Assembly: GCF_016642265.1 (NCBI RefSeq)
Contig: NZ_MRXX01000010.1
Span: forward strand, 64,379-74,149
Origin: Streptococcus lactarius
Lineage (GTDB): Bacteria; Bacillota; Bacilli; Lactobacillales; Streptococcaceae
Reading direction: 5' to 3'
DNA length: 9,771 nt
Each line of letters opens with the position of its first letter. The stretch's first letter is position 1. A program made the position numbers and the translations under genes. Below are positions 6,389-9,771 of the stretch, piece by piece. The notes under the pieces were generated by a model. That model worked only from the letters and a program-made list of their open reading frames with translations, was not told the DNA's origin and searched no databases.

Positions 6389-9300
6389 TTAGGCATCTAC
6401 TTTCTTCTTGCGCCAAAAGATGAGGCTAGAAGCTGTCAGGGTAAACAGACCTAAGAGACCCAGTGTATGTTCTTTGCTACCTGTTTGTGGAAGCGTATGG
6501 TCCGCATGCCCTCTTTCTACTGCAGGAGTTGGAGCTTGAGGATCTTCTGCCAATCCTGGTGAAACAAATTGAGGGCCATAGGATACAGCTAGAGCAAGGT
6601 GAGGGTGCTCTTGGGCAGCTGATGCGGTCTTCATCTCAACGACCTTCTCAGGAAAATCTTGGTTTGATTGGACAAGGTATTCTGGGTTTGGAAGGGTGTA
6701 TTCTTCCATATAGTGCACTTCTGGCGCAACTAGAGCCGCACCTTCAACTTCTGGAAGGTTTGCATAGTCTGTATCGCTTGCACTTGGTAGATAGCTTGCC
6801 TTTTGAACGCGGGTTTTTTCGACAATTGGAATCGTTGCACTGATAGAATCCGTCTTAAAGGTCACCTCATATGGATGCTCCACGGTTAAGTCCGATGGGT
6901 CATAGGTGTTAAAGACTAGAGCTAACTTGTGACCTTTCTTAACTGTATAGAGATTTGGTTGCAGATAGACCGTATAATCGTGGAATTCTCCTACTTTAGG
7001 CTCGATGCTTGCGCGAGAGCTTGCTGAATCGTAGCCAGACTCAGGGTTAGCCAGGTTGATCCAGCCTTTTGCGATGACCTTGTACTTGGTCTTAATGGTT
7101 TCGTATTCTGCTACAGATAGGTTGCTTAAATTACTTCCCATCCAGAAAGCATCTGCTGTTTTATCTTGCTTGACGCTTCCATTTCCTACCACGTCAAAGT
7201 CTTGATCTGCCACGTCTACCAGAAGAGCATTAATTTGGAAATTCTTTCCTTGACCTTTGGCCAGAGCCGCCTTGAAATGAACGGGGATGTGTCCTTTGAT
7301 AGTGGTATCTTCTGTCACTTCCGATACGAAGGTCATGTTGGCTTTTGAAGATCCTTGGCTCACGGTTTCGTCACGCTTGGCAACTTCTACACCAGCTCCG
7401 GCATAATCACTAGAAATGGTTTCTTCTAGTCGTTTCGAGCTTGCATGTATGAAGAGACGTTGACTGCTCTTCCAGTTATCATAGCTGGTCCACTTACTTG
7501 GATCATAGTTGTTTTGAGCTAGAACTGCTGGCAAACTTTCGACGTGATTGTCCACACCATAGAGGTAATGGGTCAGCCAGGTATTGAGTAGGTCATAGAA
7601 ATCTTGGCCCTTGGCTGTGATCCCATAGCCACGAGACATAGCTGCTGGATAGACGTGGTCTCCTTGGTGGAGATAGAGCTTGACATCTTGGCCCGCTTTC
7701 TTGAGCGCATCGTACATGAGTTCAAAGTGTTTGGTTTTGACATTGTCATCATTCAAGCCATGGACGATCAGGGCGCTGGTCTTGAGATTTTCCGGATAAA
7801 GGGTATAATCCCGCTCCTTCCAGACATCACTGTAGTTGCGATCATGGGCGTACTGGTCCTTGTTCAATTGGTTGATGTAGTTGGAATAGTTTTGCCAAAT
7901 CCCTGCCCAATCGTCTTGGTCCAGCATCCGCGTGCTAACGTAGAGGGAGAGCCATGAAAGGTCACTATAAGGTGCATTGCCAAATTGGGTCCCTTGGCTA
8001 TTGAAATAGTCATACCAAGAAGCAATCCCTGCTGCTGGAACGATGGTCTTTAGGCCTTCTACGCCAGTCGCTGCCACACCAAAGGTTGTGGTGCCAGCCC
8101 AGGATAGACCGGTCATTGCGACATTGCCACTTGCCCAATCTGCCTTGATTTCGATATTGCTAGTCTTATCAGTGTAGGCTTTGCGTTTGCCATTGACCCA
8201 TTCGATGATATTTTTGAAGGCATTGATTTCGAGATCAGACCCTGTCGTGTTAAACCCTTCTGATCCTTTGGTACCAAGCCCAGCACTGGAGATAAAGGCA
8301 TAGCCTCTGACCAAGAAATAGTCGTACCAGTTGAGATCTTCATAGTCATAGATATACTCGTAAGGACTGTAGTAGTACCAATCCGATGCCTTGGCTTTTT
8401 TCGCTGCTTCTACTGTCGTCACACTGCCAACTGGCTGTCTCTTTGCAGGTTGGCTGTGCAGTTTCTTCATGTCGTAGCTGCCGTCAGTCGGAAGCCCCAG
8501 ACTTTCAAGGGTCACGTAGTTTTCGTCTAGTGTTCCTGCTACGTAAGGACGCGCTTCCAGAATGGTCGCTGCCTTAAAATCACCTTGCGCAACTGCTTTT
8601 GGTAATTGCACAATGGCTTTGACCAAGTCTGGCTTGCCATCTGCATCGGTGTCGTAGTCCGTTTCGACGTAGACTGGGAAGCGGACAATTTGGCTGTCCT
8701 CATATTTGTAGTCTTCGTCTGCTTTTTCTCCCGTCGTATAAGGGAAAATAGGCTGGGCCCGACCATTTAGAAAGAGAGGAGCTTTCTTTTCAGCTCGATA
8801 AGCATCATAGAGTTTCTTAGCTGTTTCGTACATCTTGGCCAATTCTGGCTGACTGACCTTACGAGTCAGATCTTCTGATGTTTCAATCAAACCTAAACTC
8901 CTGGCAAAGCGTTCCCGATCTGCTTGGCTTTGGCCTAATTGGCTTGGATCCGTTGCTGCCCATTGAAGCAAGCCATTAACAGCATCTTGCACTGTCAACT
9001 CTTTAGAGGTCTGATCCGCTGCAAGGGTCGAACCTGTGACCTTTGCCAAATCCTGACTTGTTGCCGGTGCTTCTGAAGTAGGAGTGGATTGAGGTGCAGC
9101 TTCCCTGTTTGTTACTGCTGGAGTTGCTACTGGAACAGTAGGCTCACTTTGTCTTGAGTGTTCTTCTGTAGCAGGGGCTACTTGATTGGCACCTGCCACC
9201 CGATCCAGCGATGCCTCACTTGTGCTTGCGCTTTCTTCACTAGAGCTAGTACTTGTGTCACGTGCTGTCGGTGTTGCTTCAGTAGATGGAACATGGACCA

Positions 9301-9418
9301 CTTCAGTCGATGGTGCTAACTCTTCTGTCTGCTCATCTGCTGCTGCTACTTGGTGCAAAACCATTGGCGCGATCAGTAAGCTCGATGCGACAATGGAAAC
9401 CATTGTTTTCTTTTTCAT
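6389..9418 (-). CDS. Cell-wall-anchored X-prolyl dipeptidyl peptidase (S15, PepX-like)
   Basis: A 1009-residue secreted serine peptidase expected to release X-Pro dipeptides from proline-rich peptides outside the cell. The signal peptide spans residues 1-27 (KKK, hydrophobic core, VAAA before Asp28) and has no YSIRK motif. Residues 28-124 are low-complexity Ser/Thr/Pro/Glu/Ala. A PepX-type N-terminal helical region follows (about 140-215), then the S15 alpha/beta-hydrolase with Ser439 in GLSWAG, Asp557 in HGLNDDNVK and His588 in HQGDHVYP. A beta-rich C-terminal domain covers about 650-890. A DTDADGKPD motif (256-264) could bind calcium. The end is a sortase signal: LPQTG (976-980), a hydrophobic stretch and RKKK. 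Cytosolic PepX is about 760 residues; the excess here is the secretion and anchoring segments. AGGAG lies six bases before the ATG. Its own strong promoter carries a cre site. Confidence 0.93.
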   Translation of the reverse strand: MKKKTMVSIVASSLLIAPMVLHQVAAADEQTEELAPSTEVVHVPSTEATPTARDTSTSSSEESASTSEASLDRVAGANQVAPATEEHSRQSEPTVPVATPAVTNREAAPQSTPTSEAPATSQDLAKVTGSTLAADQTSKELTVQDAVNGLLQWAATDPSQLGQSQADRERFARSLGLIETSEDLTRKVSQPELAKMYETAKKLYDAYRAEKKAPLFLNGRAQPIFPYTTGEKADEDYKYEDSQIVRFPVYVETDYDTDADGKPDLVKAIVQLPKAVAQGDFKAATILEARPYVAGTLDENYVTLESLGLPTDGSYDMKKLHSQPAKRQPVGSVTTVEAAKKAKASDWYYYSPYEYIYDYEDLNWYDYFLVRGYAFISSAGLGTKGSEGFNTTGSDLEINAFKNIIEWVNGKRKAYTDKTSNIEIKADWASGNVAMTGLSWAGTTTFGVAATGVEGLKTIVPAAGIASWYDYFNSQGTQFGNAPYSDLSWLSLYVSTRMLDQDDWAGIWQNYSNYINQLNKDQYAHDRNYSDVWKERDYTLYPENLKTSALIVHGLNDDNVKTKHFELMYDALKKAGQDVKLYLHQGDHVYPAAMSRGYGITAKGQDFYDLLNTWLTHYLYGVDNHVESLPAVLAQNNYDPSKWTSYDNWKSSQRLFIHASSKRLEETISSDYAGAGVEVAKRDETVSQGSSKANMTFVSEVTEDTTIKGHIPVHFKAALAKGQGKNFQINALLVDVADQDFDVVGNGSVKQDKTADAFWMGSNLSNLSVAEYETIKTKYKVIAKGWINLANPESGYDSASSRASIEPKVGEFHDYTVYLQPNLYTVKKGHKLALVFNTYDPSDLTVEHPYEVTFKTDSISATIPIVEKTRVQKASYLPSASDTDYANLPEVEGAALVAPEVHYMEEYTLPNPEYLVQSNQDFPEKVVEMKTASAAQEHPHLALAVSYGPQFVSPGLAEDPQAPTPAVERGHADHTLPQTGSKEHTLGLLGLFTLTASSLIFWRKKKVDA

Positions 9419-9424
9419 ATCAGT

Positions 9425-9429
9425 CTCCT
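9425..9429 (-). promoter_or_regulatory. Ribosome binding site of the surface peptidase
   Basis: AGGAG on the minus strand, six bases upstream of the ATG at 9418-9416. It fixes the start so that the signal peptide begins MKKKTMV. Confidence 0.75.
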
Positions 9430-9452
9430 AACTTTTTGTAATCAACACTCCC

Positions 9453-9481
9453 ATTATACTATGTAAGCGTTTTAATATCAA
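9453..9481 (-). promoter_or_regulatory. Strong sigma-A promoter of the surface peptidase
   Basis: On the minus strand TTGATA (9476-9481) and a perfect TATAAT (9453-9458) are separated by exactly 17 bases. The start point is predicted near 9446, giving a leader of about 28 bases. This is the closest match to consensus in the window. Confidence 0.85.
9461..9476. promoter_or_regulatory. cre site (CcpA) in the surface peptidase promoter
   Basis: ATGTAAGCGTTTTAAT matches 15 of 16 positions of the cre consensus WTGNAARCGNWWWCAW; the only miss is C to A near the end. It lies between the -35 and -10, a position from which bound CcpA would block RNA polymerase. Repression on preferred sugars is the expected outcome; this is inferred from position and sequence only. 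Confidence 0.75.
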
Positions 9482-9525
9482 TTTTTCTTACATCTCCATC
9501 TCAGCAATATCCTAAAAATACTCCA

Positions 9526-9557
9526 AATAAAAGCATCGTAAATTTTCACGATGCTTT
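9526..9557 (-). terminator. Intrinsic terminator after argH
   Basis: The exact 10-bp arms AAAGCATCGT (9530-9539) and ACGATGCTTT (9548-9557) flank an 8-base loop. In the minus direction the stem ends in TTT and continues as TATTTGG, a modest T-run. It lies eight bases after the argH stop and insulates the surface peptidase promoter from argH transcription. Confidence 0.75.
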
Positions 9558-9565
9558 CCTTCTTC

Positions 9566-9771
9566 TTAGTGCTTTGACAAGTCACTTTTAGCTCTCTCGA
9601 GCTCCAAGCGAATCTGCTCAAATCCTGTTCCACCAAGGGAATTGCGCTTCTGAACAGCTGTCTCTGACTGCAAGACCTGGTAGATATCTTCTTCAATTAA
9701 TGGAGAAACTTCCTGATAGCGTGTTATAGGAATGTCCTGCAAATAAAGTCCATTTTTCTACCATTTGTCAA
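9566..9771 (-). pseudogene. argH: 3' end of argininosuccinate lyase, frame interrupted by TAG
   Basis: The frame ending at TAA 9566-9568 encodes a 63-residue tail (from [10 protein letters not shown], through [13 protein letters not shown], to [20 protein letters not shown]) that I recognise as the C-terminus of argininosuccinate lyase. That enzyme splits argininosuccinate into arginine and fumarate in the last step of arginine synthesis. The codon before this tail, 9758-9760, reads TAG on the minus strand, preceded by Trp, Lys and Asp codons. No start codon follows the stop in this frame. An intact lyase should read through this point, so a single nonsense change (CAG or AAG to TAG) or a nearby frameshift is likely, removing the last 64 or so residues. 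Only 11 bases beyond the stop are visible, so it cannot be told whether the rest of the gene is intact. Confidence is high for the tail and moderate for the pseudogene call. Confidence 0.65.

Noticed and set aside
6463..6843. 126-residue plus-strand open frame
   Set aside because: Complement of the C-terminal end of the surface peptidase, with no convincing ribosome site or domain.
7604..7957. 117-residue plus-strand open frame
   Set aside because: Complement of the S15 catalytic domain including the Asp and His motifs; a shadow of that gene.
9526..9557. Hairpin at 9530-9557 as an element of the surface peptidase promoter
   Set aside because: It lies upstream of the -35 and has terminator form following argH; the promoter needs no extra element.
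9478..9696. 72-residue minus-strand open frame
   Set aside because: Runs in another frame across the argH tail and terminator; the argH frame has clear family resemblance while this one has none.

Overview
The window looks like chromosomal DNA of an oral Streptococcus, probably mitis/sanguinis group. This rests on recalled resemblance, not a search: a cytoplasmic alpha-amylase and a thioredoxin of streptococcal type, an LPXTG-anchored X-prolyl dipeptidyl peptidase, the C-terminal end of an argininosuccinate lyase, Gram-positive Shine-Dalgarno sites and CcpA-type cre sites. I see no insertion sequence, phage gene, CRISPR array, tRNA or rRNA.

Layout, left to right. Positions 1-45 lie downstream of an ABC exporter operon and resemble the start of a GTGGGACAGAAATCG-type intergenic repeat found in oral streptococci. 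The two-gene exporter operon is on the minus strand: an ATPase (1682-2425) and a 12-or-so-helix permease (46-1692), overlapping by 11 bp. Just upstream on the same strand is a RocB-like M20 metallopeptidase (2477-4102, TTG start). A 221-bp divergent intergenic region separates it from the amylase (4324-5787, plus strand), which ends at a strong intrinsic terminator. Thioredoxin (5977-6291, minus) converges on the amylase and has its own hairpin terminator, so the short gap holds two terminators plus a cre-like sequence. The large surface peptidase gene (6389-9418, minus) has the best promoter in the window, with a 15/16 cre match in its -35/-10 spacer. At the right edge is the 3' end of argH (minus) with its terminator. 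Its reading frame is interrupted by a TAG codon 64 codons before the natural stop.

The genes do not form one pathway. They are mostly short independent transcription units for peptide and amino-acid scavenging (surface X-Pro peptidase, RocB-like peptidase, argH), intracellular glucan breakdown (amylase), redox housekeeping (thioredoxin) and export (ABC pair). A possible common thread is carbon-catabolite control at the surface peptidase and perhaps the amylase. I found no convincing undescribed multi-gene system. The best leads are the broken argH frame, the near-consensus cre in the surface peptidase promoter, and an exact 17-bp palindrome in front of trxA.
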